From Pseudomonadota bacterium (GTDB lineage Bacteria > Pseudomonadota > Alphaproteobacteria > Rhodospirillales > Magnetospirillaceae): a stretch of 64,000 bases of DNA. Below, piece by piece: positions 54,422 to 63,678 of the stretch; position 1 is the first letter of the stretch, and each line of letters opens with the position of its first letter. The DNA lies in contig JAJXUO010000008.1 of assembly GCA_021782815.1 (NCBI GenBank), forward strand, positions 1 through 64,000, written 5' to 3'. The notes under the pieces were generated by a model. The model saw only the letters and a list, made by a program, of their open reading frames with translations, searched no databases and was not told where the DNA came from. The position numbers and the translations under genes were made by a program.

Positions 54422-56095
54422 CTACTGTTTGGGCAGGGAAATGAAAATAGTGCAACCTTTCCCGGCTTCCGAGTCCAGCCAGATGCGGCCGCCGTGATGT
54501 TCGGCGATCTTGCGGCAGGCGGCCAGGCCGATGCCGGTGCCCTCGTATTGTTCGCGCGACACCAGGCGCTGGAATACCATGAACAGGCGGTCGTGGTATT
54601 CCGGGGCGATGCCGATGCCGTTGTCGGCCACCGACAGGATCCAGTCGCGGCCGTCGTCGCGGCAGGCGATGCGGACAAGGGGGGCGCGGTCGGGGGCGCG
54701 GAACTTGACGGCGTTGCCCACCAGATTTTGCAAAAGCCGCTCCAGTTCGCTGGGGTAGCCGGGCAGGACCACGCCGGTCTCGGGGCACTCCAGTTCGGCT
54801 CCGGCCTCGGCGATGGCCGCCGCCAGGGTCTCCCGGGCGCGGTGCAGGATGTCGTCGAGGCGCACCATCTCCTTTTCGGCGCTCTGGCGGCCGATGCGGG
54901 AATAGTCCAGAAGATCGGTGATCATGCGATCCATGCGGCGCGCGCCTTCGGTGGCGTAGCTGATGAAGGTGGTCTCCTCCTCGCCCAGGCGGTCGTTTAA
55001 GGAGCGGCGCAGCAGGGTGAGATAGCTCGACACCGTGCGCAGGGGCTGGCGGAGGTCGTGCGAGGCCACATAGGCGAAACGCTCCAGTTCCTCGTTGGAG
55101 CGCTGCAGATCCAGTTCCAGGGCCTTGCGGTCGGTGATGTCCTCGGCGGTCCACACCACGCCGAGATCGGGGCGGGCGCTGTCGACGATGTGCGAGACCA
55201 GCCGCACCCAGATCTCGGCGCCGTCGCGCCGGGCCATGCGGATCTCGCCGCGGAAGGTGTCGCCGGCCCGCAGCACCGGATAGGCCCGCTCGCCCACATC
55301 GGTGAAATAGCGTTCCTGGCTGTAGAGATGGCGGGCGTGCATGCCGCGCAGATCCTCGCCGGCGCGGCCGAACACGGCGGCGAAGGTCTGGTTGGACTCC
55401 ACCACCACCCGATCGAGGCCGATCAGGGCCATGCCGATGGGGGCGTTGTCGAGCATGGCCTGACGGTAGCGGGTCAGGGTGCGGATTTCCCGCGCCGCCC
55501 GTTTCTGCTCCGAGGTGTCGTGGAACACCAGCACGGCGCCGGACACCCGGCCGTCGTCGCCGCGCAAGGGCGAAACGGTGTAGTCCACCGGGCAGGGCTG
55601 GCCGCTGCGCCCCTGGAAGAATTCGCCGGAGATGCGGCGGGTCTGCCCGTCCTTCATGGTGGCGCGCACGGCGCAGTGGCCGGTATGGCAGGGTTTGCCG
55701 TCGGACAGATGGTGGCCCAGCACTTGGGCGCCGTCGCCGCCCAGCATGGCGGCGCTGCTGTCCCAGCCCAGCAGGCGGGCGGCGGCGGTGTTGGCCAGGA
55801 TCACCCGGCGTTCGGTATCGACGCCGAAAATGCCTTCGGCGGCGGTTTCAAAGACCAGTTGCAGACGGTCGGCGGCGGCGCTGGCGGCGCGGTGGCGGCG
55901 GCGCGACAGCGCCAGCGGCGGCAGCAGCGCCAGCAGGGTGGCGCCGGCCCCCAGGGCGATGCCGATGGACAGGGGCGGAGCGGCGGGCAGCAGGGGCAGG
56001 GCGGCGGCGATGGCCGCCGGGCCGGCGGCGCTCATGGCCAGGGTTGCGAAAAAGCGGCCCGACAGACCCTGACGCGGCAACCCGGTTGTTGGCAT
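54422..56095 (-). CDS. PAS-PAS sensor histidine kinase with N-terminal membrane segments
   Basis: 557 residues from the ATG at 56095; an upstream start at 56230 would add 45 unremarkable residues. Two membrane helices at about 13-60 have almost no periplasmic loop. PAS domain 1 (about 80-190) contains a Cys-rich CHTGHC motif, PAS domain 2 spans about 205-320, then HisKA with VASHDLRQPLRT and HATPase motifs NLVGNAVKF, DNGIGI and GTGIGLAAC. Its C-terminal half is closely related in design to the kinase at 24149-25957. The response regulator is not adjacent. Confidence 0.9.
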   Translation of the reverse strand: MPTTGLPRQGLSGRFFATLAMSAAGPAAIAAALPLLPAAPPLSIGIALGAGATLLALLPPLALSRRRHRAASAAADRLQLVFETAAEGIFGVDTERRVILANTAAARLLGWDSSAAMLGGDGAQVLGHHLSDGKPCHTGHCAVRATMKDGQTRRISGEFFQGRSGQPCPVDYTVSPLRGDDGRVSGAVLVFHDTSEQKRAAREIRTLTRYRQAMLDNAPIGMALIGLDRVVVESNQTFAAVFGRAGEDLRGMHARHLYSQERYFTDVGERAYPVLRAGDTFRGEIRMARRDGAEIWVRLVSHIVDSARPDLGVVWTAEDITDRKALELDLQRSNEELERFAYVASHDLRQPLRTVSSYLTLLRRSLNDRLGEEETTFISYATEGARRMDRMITDLLDYSRIGRQSAEKEMVRLDDILHRARETLAAAIAEAGAELECPETGVVLPGYPSELERLLQNLVGNAVKFRAPDRAPLVRIACRDDGRDWILSVADNGIGIAPEYHDRLFMVFQRLVSREQYEGTGIGLAACRKIAEHHGGRIWLDSEAGKGCTIFISLPKQ

Positions 56096-56295
56096 GAGTG
56101 ATCCATATCCCCTGGATGTATGGGGGCAGGATAGCGCAAGCCCCCCTTGGGGTGGTAGTCGAATTGTCGGCATTTGATTGAATTTGCCGATATTGGAGCA
56201 AGGGCGATTTGACGCTTCCGGACTTGACAAAAAACGCCGTGCGTGTGTCTCCTTCCGCTTTCCTGAAGCCTGTCGTTTCCCGGGATTTGTAACCG

Positions 56296-58131
56296 ATGCA
56301 CCTTTACAGAACGCATACCTGCGGCCAGCTGCGCAAGGCTGATGCCGGTTCCACCGTGCGCCTTTCCGGCTGGGTTCACCGCAAGCGCGATCATGGCAAC
56401 CTGCTGTTCGTCGATCTGCGCGATCATTACGGGCTGACCCAGTGCGTCGTCGATGTGTCGAGCCCGGTGTTCCAGGTGCTGGAGCAGGCGCGGCCGGAAA
56501 GCGTGGTCACCGTCACCGGCAAGGTGGTGCCGCGCAGCGCCGACACCGTCAATCCCAAGCTGCCCACCGGCGAGATCGAACTGCAGGTGGCCGAGGCGGC
56601 CCTGCAATCCACCGCCGACATCCTGCCCATGCAGGTGGCGGGCGAGCAGGAGTTCCCGGAAGACATGCGGCTGCGCTACCGCTATCTGGATCTGCGCCGC
56701 GACAAGCTGCACGCCAACATGCTGTTGCGCAGCAACGTCATCGCCTATCTGCGCCGCGCCATGATCGACCAGGGGTTCGTGGAATATCAGACCCCCATCC
56801 TCACCGCCTCCTCGCCCGAGGGCGCGCGCGATTATCTGGTGGTCAGCCGCGTGCATCCCGGCAAGTTCTACGCCCTGCCGCAGGCGCCGCAGCAGTTCAA
56901 GCAGCTTTTGATGGTGGCGGGCTTCGACCGTTATTTCCAGATCGCGCCCTGTTTCCGCGACGAGGACGGCCGCGCCGACCGCTCGCCCGGCGAGTTCTAT
57001 CAGCTCGATTTCGAAATGAGCTTCGTGACGCAGGACGACGTGTTCGCCGCCATCGAGCCGGTGCTGCAGGGCGTGTTCGAACAGTTCGGCAATGGCCGCA
57101 AGGTCACTCCGGCGCCGTTCCCGCGCATCACCTATCAGGACGCCATGCTGAAATACGGCTCCGATAAGCCCGATCTGCGCAATCCGCTGCTGATTTCCGA
57201 CGTCACCGAGGCCTTCCGCGGCTCCAATTTCGGCATCTTCGCCCGCGCCATCGACGAAAAGAAGGCGGTGGTGCGCGCCATTCCGGCGCCCGGCGCCGGT
57301 GATCGGCCGCGCAGCTTCTTCGACAAGCTGAACGACTGGGCCCGCGAACAGGGGGCCGGCGGTCTGGGCTATATCATCTTCGCCGCCGACGGCGCCAAGG
57401 GCCCCATCGCCAAGAATCTGGAGGCCGAGCGCATCGCCGCCATCCGCGCCGCCACCGGCGCCCGGGACGGCGACGCCGTGTTCTTCTGCTGCGACAAGGT
57501 GGCCGTGGCCGAGAAGTTCGCCGGCGCCGTGCGCACCCGCGTTTGCGGCGAGCTCGATCTTCTGGAAAAGGATATCTTCAAGTTCTGCTGGACGGTGGAT
57601 TTCCCCATGTACGAGCGGGACGAGGAGACCGGCAAGATCGAGTTCTCGCACAATCCCTTCTCGATGCCGCAATATGATCACGACGCCTTCCTGGCCCTGG
57701 ACGCCCAGGCCGACGAGGAGGCGATCCTCGGCATCAAGGCCTTCCAGTACGATATCGTCTGCAACGGCGTGGAACTGTCGTCGGGCGCCATCCGCAACCA
57801 TCGCCCCGACGTCATGCTGAAGGCCTTCGAGCTGGCCGGCTATCCCAACGAGGAGGTGGAAGCCCGCTTCGGCGGCATGCTGAACGCCTTCCGCTACGGC
57901 GCGCCGCCGCATGGCGGCTCGGCCCCCGGCGTGGACCGCATCGTCATGCTGCTGGCCGACGAGCCCAACATCCGCGAGGTGATCCTGTTCCCCATGAACC
58001 AGCAGGCCCAGGATCTGCTGATGCAGGCCCCGGCCCCGGTGGAGCCGGAACGGCTGAAGGAACTGCATATCAAGCTGGATCTGCCCAAACCGAAAAAGCC
58101 CGCCGCCGACGGCGAGGCCGCCAAGGGCTGA
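56296..58131 (+). CDS. aspS: Aspartyl-tRNA synthetase
   Basis: 611 residues, bacterial size. The N-terminal OB-fold anticodon domain begins [19 protein letters not shown] and includes [19 protein letters not shown]. Class II motif 2 is [19 protein letters not shown], the GAD insertion domain is at about 290-420, and motif 3 is [14 protein letters not shown]. It charges tRNA-Asp; whether it also charges tRNA-Asn cannot be decided here. A TTGACA at 56224-56229 is a probable -35 box, with a poor -10. A strong terminator follows. Confidence 0.97.
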   Translation: MHLYRTHTCGQLRKADAGSTVRLSGWVHRKRDHGNLLFVDLRDHYGLTQCVVDVSSPVFQVLEQARPESVVTVTGKVVPRSADTVNPKLPTGEIELQVAEAALQSTADILPMQVAGEQEFPEDMRLRYRYLDLRRDKLHANMLLRSNVIAYLRRAMIDQGFVEYQTPILTASSPEGARDYLVVSRVHPGKFYALPQAPQQFKQLLMVAGFDRYFQIAPCFRDEDGRADRSPGEFYQLDFEMSFVTQDDVFAAIEPVLQGVFEQFGNGRKVTPAPFPRITYQDAMLKYGSDKPDLRNPLLISDVTEAFRGSNFGIFARAIDEKKAVVRAIPAPGAGDRPRSFFDKLNDWAREQGAGGLGYIIFAADGAKGPIAKNLEAERIAAIRAATGARDGDAVFFCCDKVAVAEKFAGAVRTRVCGELDLLEKDIFKFCWTVDFPMYERDEETGKIEFSHNPFSMPQYDHDAFLALDAQADEEAILGIKAFQYDIVCNGVELSSGAIRNHRPDVMLKAFELAGYPNEEVEARFGGMLNAFRYGAPPHGGSAPGVDRIVMLLADEPNIREVILFPMNQQAQDLLMQAPAPVEPERLKELHIKLDLPKPKKPAADGEAAKG

Positions 58132-58135
58132 GACA

Positions 58136-58167
58136 AAACCGCCGGTCGCGAGACCGGCGGTTTTTTT
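58136..58167 (+). terminator. aspS terminator
   Basis: 12-bp stem AAACCGCCGGTC / GACCGGCGGTTT around GCGA, then further T residues to 58167. It may also serve the convergent gene. Confidence 0.93.
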
Positions 58168-58594
58168 AGGATTCGTCCGGAAGATAAAGCCCGGCGCGAC
58201 GCCGCAGCAGGGTCAGGATGCGTTCGGCCCGGCGAAGCGTGGCGGCATCCCAGTGGTGATGGGCGCGGGCGAAGGCGATGCGGGTCTGCCAGTCGGCCAG
58301 CATGTCGCGGCGGCGGTCGAGCTTGGCGGTCTCGCCGGTCAGGGCGCCGATGGTGGCGTTGTAGTCGCGGTGCAGATCGCTGGGCAGGGCCAGTTGGTAA
58401 TCTTCCCACGACAGGGCGCCGCCCAGATAATGTTCATAGGCCCAGTCGGCCATTTCCCGGGGCGACATCGGGCAGCCTTCCGGGCGGGGGGCGGGGATGG
58501 AGATGGGGGGCAGGGCGAGGCGCGCCAAAGAGGGCTCGCGCAGGCGGCGGGGGGGGTGGCGGCTGGGCCGGCTGAGGAAAAAATCCATGAACAT
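58166..58594 (-). CDS. Hypothetical protein
   Basis: 142 residues from the ATG at 58594, or 140 from the ATG at 58588; neither has a clear ribosome site. The N-terminal ~40 residues are Pro/Arg-rich, then MSPREMADWAYEHYLGGALSWEDYQLALPSDLH and two long helices (ATIGALTGETAKLDRRRDMLAD ... RRAERILTLLRRRAGLYL). No signal peptide or membrane segment is visible. I do not recognise a family. It converges on aspS. A longer in-frame extension to 59383 is antisense to the next gene and was rejected. Confidence 0.6.
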   Translation of the reverse strand: MFMDFFLSRPSRHPPRRLREPSLARLALPPISIPAPRPEGCPMSPREMADWAYEHYLGGALSWEDYQLALPSDLHRDYNATIGALTGETAKLDRRRDMLADWQTRIAFARAHHHWDAATLRRAERILTLLRRRAGLYLPDES

Positions 58595-58879
58595 GGGTGT
58601 AGCGGATCCATTGTCTGCTCCGCGCCGGGGCGGAGAACGACGCCGTGAAACACCGAAGCAATCCCCATGCCAGCGGCGCGGGGCGGAAATGCGCCGTCTT
58701 TTCCTTAACAGGTGGAAAGGATTGCGGATCGGGCGGTATTTTTTGCCGCCTTGCCGGTCATTCCGGCCGGTTTTGCGGCGTGGCGGGACTATCCGGGGCG
58801 GGAAAAGCCTGTATAATGCCAGCGCTGTAGTGGGTCTTGACTCCGTCCGGCGGGTGCCGGTGGAGCTTCGGAGGGGCGA

Positions 58880-59710
58880 ATGAAAGCGGGAGTGGCCGCG
58901 GGCGCGGTGGGACTGGCTTTGACCTTTGGTCAGCCAACGCTTGCCTGGGCCGCCGGAGTGGATCTGGCACCGCATGAAGCGCTCTATTCCATGTCCCTGG
59001 CCTCCACCAATCTGTCGGGCGGCGTGACCGGGGCCTACGGCACCATGAGCTATAAATTCGCCGACAGCTGCACCGGCTGGACGGTGGAAAGCAAGACCGA
59101 CCTCACCTTTTCCTATAACGAGGGCGACCCGGTGGCCACCACCTGGGACTTCGTCACCTGGGAATCCAAGGACGGCCTGCGCTACCGCTTCCGCGAACGC
59201 AGCACCCGCGACGGCGTGGTGAGCGAGGAGATCGAAGGCACCGCCCGGCTCGACGGCATCGGCAAGGGCGGCATGGTGCATTACACCCAGCCCGAGGAAC
59301 GGGTGATCCGCCTGCCCAGGGGCACGCTGTTTCCCACCTATCATACCGAGGAGCTGCTGGCCCTGGCGGTGAAGGGCGGCCACGCCCTGCTGCGGCCGCT
59401 GTTCGACGGCACCGGCACGGAAGGGCCGCTCGACGTCAATGCCGTTTTGGGGCGCGAGGTGGCGGCCAACGCCAATATCAGCCCCTCGGAAGCCAAGACG
59501 GCGGTGGACGCCGCCCTGCTGTCGGCGCCGTCGTGGCGTATCCAGATGGCCTTCTTCTCGCAGGATGCCACCGACGGCACCCCCGATTACGAAGTGGGGC
59601 TGCGCTATTACGAAAACGGCGTGGTGGACGAGGTTTTGCAGTCCTACGGCGATTTCTCGCTGCGCGGCATCCTGGAAAAACTGCGGCCCCTGCCCAAGCC
59701 CGATTGCTGA
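58880..59710 (+). CDS. EipB-like periplasmic envelope protein (DUF1849)
   Basis: 276 residues. The signal peptide ends near LAWAAG. The family features follow: VDLAPHEALYSMSL, Cys64 in SCTGWTVESKT, WESKDGLRYRFRERS, GTLFPTYHTEELLALA, PLFDG and a Cys as the very last residue. In Brucella EipB a disulfide links equivalent positions and the protein forms a spiral beta structure needed for envelope integrity. The same role is inferred here. A TATAAT at 58812-58817 is a likely -10 box. GGAGGGG lies just before the ATG. Confidence 0.88.
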   Translation: MKAGVAAGAVGLALTFGQPTLAWAAGVDLAPHEALYSMSLASTNLSGGVTGAYGTMSYKFADSCTGWTVESKTDLTFSYNEGDPVATTWDFVTWESKDGLRYRFRERSTRDGVVSEEIEGTARLDGIGKGGMVHYTQPEERVIRLPRGTLFPTYHTEELLALAVKGGHALLRPLFDGTGTEGPLDVNAVLGREVAANANISPSEAKTAVDAALLSAPSWRIQMAFFSQDATDGTPDYEVGLRYYENGVVDEVLQSYGDFSLRGILEKLRPLPKPDC

Positions 59711-59751
59711 GGGGCGGCGCGCGGCGGAAAACCGCCGCGCGGCCGTTCTCG

Positions 59752-61425
59752 TCAGGCGGCGCGCATATCGGCCAGAAAGGCCTCCACCGCCCGTTCCAGG
59801 GTGGCGCTTTCCTCCAAAAGGCCGTTGGCGGCCTGAAACACCCCTTCGGCCATGCGCGTGGTCTGCTGGGTGGCCTGGGTCACGTCCTGGATATTGTGGG
59901 CGACGTCGCTGGTGCCGGTGGAGGCCAGGGCCACGTTGCGGGCGATATCGGCCGCCGCCGCGCCCTGTTCCTCCACGGCGCCGGCGATGATGGTGGCCAT
60001 CTCGTTCAAGGACACGATGGTCTGGCCGATGCTGGTGATGGCGCCCACGGCGTCCTGGGTCTGGGATTGCACGTTGGCCACCTGGGTGGCGATGTCCTCG
60101 GTGGCGCGTCCGGTCTGGTTGGCGAGGTTCTTCACCTCGCCCGCCACCACGGCGAAGCCCTTTCCGGCCTCGCCGGCCCGCGCCGCCTCGATGGTGGCGT
60201 TCAAGGCCAGGAGATTGGTCTGGCTGGCGATGTCGTTGATGAGATTGACCACCTCGCCGATCTTCTGGGCCGAGTCCCGCAGGCCGGAGACCTTGCCGCT
60301 GGCGGTTTCCGCCTCGTTCTGGGCGGCGCGGGCGATTTCGGCCGAACGCTGCACCTGGGCCGAGATTTCGGCGATGGCGCTGGTCAACTGATTGCCCGCC
60401 GCCGAAACGGAATGCACGTTGGCGCTGGCCTCCTCGGTGGCGCGGGAGACCGCCTCGCTGCGGTTGCGGGTCTGCTCGGCATTGGCCGACAGGGTGTCGG
60501 AGGAGCGGTGCAGAGCCTCCACCGCCTGCTTGATGCGGGCGAGCAGGGCGAGGATCTCGTTTTCGAAGCGGCCGGTGGCCTCCAGAATGCGCTTCTGGCG
60601 GGCGTCGCGGGCGGCCATGTCGTCGGCGTCCTGGCGCTTCCTGGCCTCGGTGGCGATCAGGCTTTGCCGCCAGTGTTCAATGGCCTGGGCCAGCGGGGCG
60701 ATCTCGTCGCGGCGCTCGGTGCCCTCCACCGGCCGGTCCACCGCGCCCTGACCCAGGCGGCGCACGGTGGCGATGACGCCGTTCAGCGGCAGGATCACCG
60801 AACGGGAAATGCCGACCGACAGGCCCAGCCCCAGCACGAAGCTCAAGCCCCCCACCAGCAGCGCCAGATCGATGACATGGTCGATGGTGGCGGCGGTTTC
60901 GGCGCGGCTTTGGCTGTTCAGGCGCTCCAGGGCGTCGCGCAGGGTTTTGCCGCTGCCGTCGATGCCCTCGGCAGCCTTGCCGGCCAGGGCCAGACCGCGC
61001 AGGGCCACATCGCTTTTGAGGTTGCCGTTGGCGCCCGGCACCTGGCGCAGCAGGGTCATGGATTGCTGGTAAAGCTCGATGGCCTGGCCGATGGCCTCCA
61101 CCTGGGCGCGGTCGGCGGGGTTGGTCAGGGCGTGCAGCAGCTCCTTTTGCAGGACGCGGGTGGTGTTCAGCGACTCCTCGGCCCGTTGCCAGCGCACCGC
61201 CTCGCCGGTGGCCAGGCCGGCATAGGCGTTCATGCGGGTGACGTAGAGCGCGGTTTCCAGTTTCTGATCGAGAAGCTCGGCCTGAAAGGCGCGCTGCAAT
61301 TCATCGGCGCTGCCGCGAAAGCGATGGCTGGAATAAACGGTAAGCGCGCTCAAGCCGGCGATGATGACAAGCAGGACGCCGAATCCCATCAATAGCCGCG
61401 CAGTAATCTTAAACCCGTTCAGCAT
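59752..61425 (-). CDS. Methyl-accepting chemotaxis protein
   Basis: 557 residues from the ATG at 61425 (GGGGATGGGG upstream). Membrane segments are at about 11-32 and 190-212 with a four-helix-bundle-like periplasmic domain between ([21 protein letters not shown]...). HAMP and the signalling domain follow, with tip [20 protein letters not shown] and [20 protein letters not shown]. It feeds periplasmic signals to the CheA array. The C-terminus ([11 protein letters not shown]) matches that of the MCP at 43611-44897 ([11 protein letters not shown]), suggesting one paralogous family. The ligand is unknown. Confidence 0.94.
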   Translation of the reverse strand: MLNGFKITARLLMGFGVLLVIIAGLSALTVYSSHRFRGSADELQRAFQAELLDQKLETALYVTRMNAYAGLATGEAVRWQRAEESLNTTRVLQKELLHALTNPADRAQVEAIGQAIELYQQSMTLLRQVPGANGNLKSDVALRGLALAGKAAEGIDGSGKTLRDALERLNSQSRAETAATIDHVIDLALLVGGLSFVLGLGLSVGISRSVILPLNGVIATVRRLGQGAVDRPVEGTERRDEIAPLAQAIEHWRQSLIATEARKRQDADDMAARDARQKRILEATGRFENEILALLARIKQAVEALHRSSDTLSANAEQTRNRSEAVSRATEEASANVHSVSAAGNQLTSAIAEISAQVQRSAEIARAAQNEAETASGKVSGLRDSAQKIGEVVNLINDIASQTNLLALNATIEAARAGEAGKGFAVVAGEVKNLANQTGRATEDIATQVANVQSQTQDAVGAITSIGQTIVSLNEMATIIAGAVEEQGAAAADIARNVALASTGTSDVAHNIQDVTQATQQTTRMAEGVFQAANGLLEESATLERAVEAFLADMRAA

Positions 61426-61647
61426 GACCCCATCCCCCAAATGACTATATCCACCGCCATCCATCGATCGGAACATGGCGGAATTTCGACGCCGACTTGA
61501 TCATATTGCACTGATCCGGTCACAATCGAAGTTCAGCTAATACATTCAAGAAGAGGGTAAGGCGACTCTCTTAGGCCATTCGGGATATGCGCAATTGATA
61601 TGGCCGTATGCGCTGGAGGCGTATCGGGATTTATTGATCGGTGTGAT

Positions 61648-62421
61648 CTACTCTTTTCTAGGAATAAAGCCCGTTATGGCGTTGAGAAGGGTTCTGTTCA
61701 TAAGCGATAGAATAAGAACTGAAAACCTTAGTATAAGAGGGAAGCATATGAGGAATTTATTGTGTTCGATGCCGTGGCGAATGCGGCGGGCGGCGGCGTC
61801 GGCCTCCATCAGCAGCGGCATGGCGAAGCGGTTTTGCGCGGTGATGCGGCTTTTGACGAAGCCGGGGCAGATCACCGAAACGCCGATGCCATCGGCGGCC
61901 AGGCGGTTGTGCAGGCCTTCCCCCAACACCCGCACGGCGGCCTTGCTGGCGCAATAGGCCGGGGCGGCGCCCAGGCCGAGAAACCCGGCCAGCGACGACA
62001 TCAGGGCGATGTGGCCGCGCCGCCGCGCCTGCAGGGCGGGCAGGGCGGGCAGAACGGTGTTCAGCACTCCTTTGACGTTGACGTCGATAATGGCCAGGCT
62101 TTTCGCCAGATCGCCGTCGTCCCGGGATCCGGCGGTTCCGGCCGAGATGCCGGCATTGGCGATGATGAGATCGAGCGGCGCCCGGGCCTCGGCCTCGGTG
62201 ATCCAGGCGGCCATGGCGGCGGGGTCGGCCACGTCCACCACGGCGCCCCAGGCTTCGGCGCCCAGGGCGCGGCAGCGGGCCGCCACCGCCTCCAGGCGGG
62301 CGGCGTCGCGCCCGGACAGGGCCAGATGCACGCCCGGCGCGGCATAGGCCAGGGCCAGGGCCTCGCCCAGGCCGCTGGAGGCGCCGGTGATCAAAGCCGA
62401 GCGGAATTGCGGGGGCGTCAC
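61648..62421 (-). CDS. Short-chain dehydrogenase/reductase
   Basis: 257 residues, GTG start at 62421. The cofactor motif is TGASSGLGEA, with NAG in the fourth strand, catalytic Ser in LMSSLAG, YCASK and PGFVKS. The C-terminal ~40 residues (NKFLICFPLILRFSVLILSL...) are hydrophobic, as in membrane-associated SDRs of this subgroup. The codons for this tail are AT-rich, unlike the rest of the gene. It starts 3 bp after hepT, so it may be co-transcribed with the toxin-antitoxin pair. The substrate is unknown. Confidence 0.88.
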   Translation of the reverse strand: MTPPQFRSALITGASSGLGEALALAYAAPGVHLALSGRDAARLEAVAARCRALGAEAWGAVVDVADPAAMAAWITEAEARAPLDLIIANAGISAGTAGSRDDGDLAKSLAIIDVNVKGVLNTVLPALPALQARRRGHIALMSSLAGFLGLGAAPAYCASKAAVRVLGEGLHNRLAADGIGVSVICPGFVKSRITAQNRFAMPLLMEADAAARRIRHGIEHNKFLICFPLILRFSVLILSLMNRTLLNAITGFIPRKE

Positions 62422-62424
62422 CGC

Positions 62425-62772
62425 TCAGTCCCGTTCCTGGCGCAACACGGCGCGCAAGGGGCCGGTGAGCCCGCTCAGATCATGTTCGATGGTGGCCCAG
62501 ATCAGGCCGGGATCCACCGAATGATATTCGTGCACCAGAATATGGCGGGCTTCGGTCATATGGCTCCAGGGAACGTCGGGGTGGCGCTGCATGACGTCGA
62601 AGGGGATGCGGTGGGCGGCCTCGCCGAGGATTTCCAGATTACGCACCACGGCGTCGATGCTGCGCTCGTCCTCGCAAAACTCACGCTGGTTCATGTCGCG
62701 GGTGAAGCGTTCGATCTTGTCGAGCGCGTCCAGCATGTCTTCGATCCTGACCCGCCAATCCTTATGCGACAT
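62425..62772 (-). CDS. hepT: HEPN-domain toxin, HepT-like (DUF86)
   Basis: 115 residues. It is an all-helical HEPN domain with the RX4HXY motif complete: Arg76, His81, Tyr83 in ARHILVHEYH. It resembles Shewanella HepT, which acts on RNA and is inhibited by an adenylyl-transferring MNT antitoxin that modifies the Tyr of this motif. The MNT gene lies 79 bp upstream. The family is usually annotated as DUF86. Confidence 0.9.
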   Translation of the reverse strand: MSHKDWRVRIEDMLDALDKIERFTRDMNQREFCEDERSIDAVVRNLEILGEAAHRIPFDVMQRHPDVPWSHMTEARHILVHEYHSVDPGLIWATIEHDLSGLTGPLRAVLRQERD

Positions 62773-62851
62773 CCCTCATCCTCTCCGTCCCCTCATGTTT
62801 CATCTCTGTGAATATGGGAGAATTCGTGAGAGAGTTCAATGGGATAAGTTC

Positions 62852-63280
62852 CTAATAGACGGTCAGGCACTCGGCCAGGATGCGGTCCTTCAGGCGGGGT
62901 TTCAGGGTGTCGGCGGTGGTGAGATCGACGGGGCGGCCCAGCAGCCCCTCCAGATGGTGCTTGAGATCGACGAACTCGAACAGGCCCGAGGGCCGGCCCG
63001 GCGCGAAGGCCACCAGCAGGTCGATATCGGAATGGGGCTTGGTCTCGTTGCGCCGGGCCGAGCCGAACAGGGCCAGCGACACCACGCCGAAACGGTTGGC
63101 CAGGATCTCGCGGTGCTGGCGCAGGATCTCCAGGATTTCCTCGCGCTCGGGCGCGGCGCGGCGCTGGCCGATGCGGCGGGCATAGCCGCGCACGGCCTCG
63201 GCCTTTTCCACCGGAACCCAGACCGTGATTTCCGCCAGGCCGTGCCGGCTGTGCCGGCGATCGTTATCGGAGCTGTTCAT
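62852..63280 (-). CDS. mntA: MNT-domain nucleotidyltransferase antitoxin with N-terminal extension
   Basis: 142 residues from the ATG at 63280, with GGAAA 7 bases upstream. The nucleotidyltransferase motif GSX10DXD is exact: Gly73-Ser74 and Asp85-x-Asp87 in LFGSARRNETKPHSDIDLL. The first ~45 residues (GLAEITVWVPVEKAEAVRGYARRI) are not part of the MNT fold and look like a short ribbon-helix-helix-type strand-helix. This suggests that the antitoxin also binds DNA. MntA should AMPylate and silence the HEPN toxin encoded downstream. Confidence 0.87.
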   Translation of the reverse strand: MNSSDNDRRHSRHGLAEITVWVPVEKAEAVRGYARRIGQRRAAPEREEILEILRQHREILANRFGVVSLALFGSARRNETKPHSDIDLLVAFAPGRPSGLFEFVDLKHHLEGLLGRPVDLTTADTLKPRLKDRILAECLTVY

Positions 63281-63376
63281 GATGGTTTCCAGAATAGCAT
63301 AAGGAGGCACGGTCTGTCACAGGCGGCGGGGCAATCGGCAGGGTGATCGCATTTGCGCTCACCCTGGCTTCTTTAT

Positions 63377-63573
63377 TGTCCCTCAAGCGCCGGGCGCTGG
63401 CGTTCCGCCAGCTTGGCTGTCCTCACTTATGCCTCCGCGTTACCGCTCCGGCAACGCTCCGGCGCGCGAGAAAGCGCTAGTCAGCCGCTGATAGCGGCTT
63501 CCATATGCGATCACCCTGGGGCAATCGGCAGAGTGACCCCATATGGAAGCCGCCGCCCGGCGCCTGAGGGACA
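63377..63573. repeat. 197-bp element with 20-bp terminal inverted repeats (MITE-like)
   Basis: The left end TGTCCCTCAAGCGCCGGGCG (63377-63396) matches the reverse complement of the right end (63554-63573) at 19 of 20 positions. Internally there is a second inverted pair GCGGCTTCCATATG / CATATGGAAGCCGC and the hairpin AGCCGCTGATAGCGGCT. GGGGCAATCGGCAG occurs both inside (63518) and just outside on the left (63328). There is no open frame. It lies between mntA and yicC. Confidence 0.75.
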
Positions 63574-63678
63574 TACCACTCAAAGCAAGCGCTTTTAAGC
63601 GATCGCCTTGCACAGGGGTGGCGGCGGCGGGAGCGGGGTTGTATAACCCGGGGACCGGACTTTTGGAGGGTTTGCCCC

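Noticed and set aside
58166-59383. 405-codon version of the hypothetical gene downstream of aspS
   Set aside because: The upstream two-thirds is antisense to the EipB-like gene and has no protein character; only the last ~142 codons look real.
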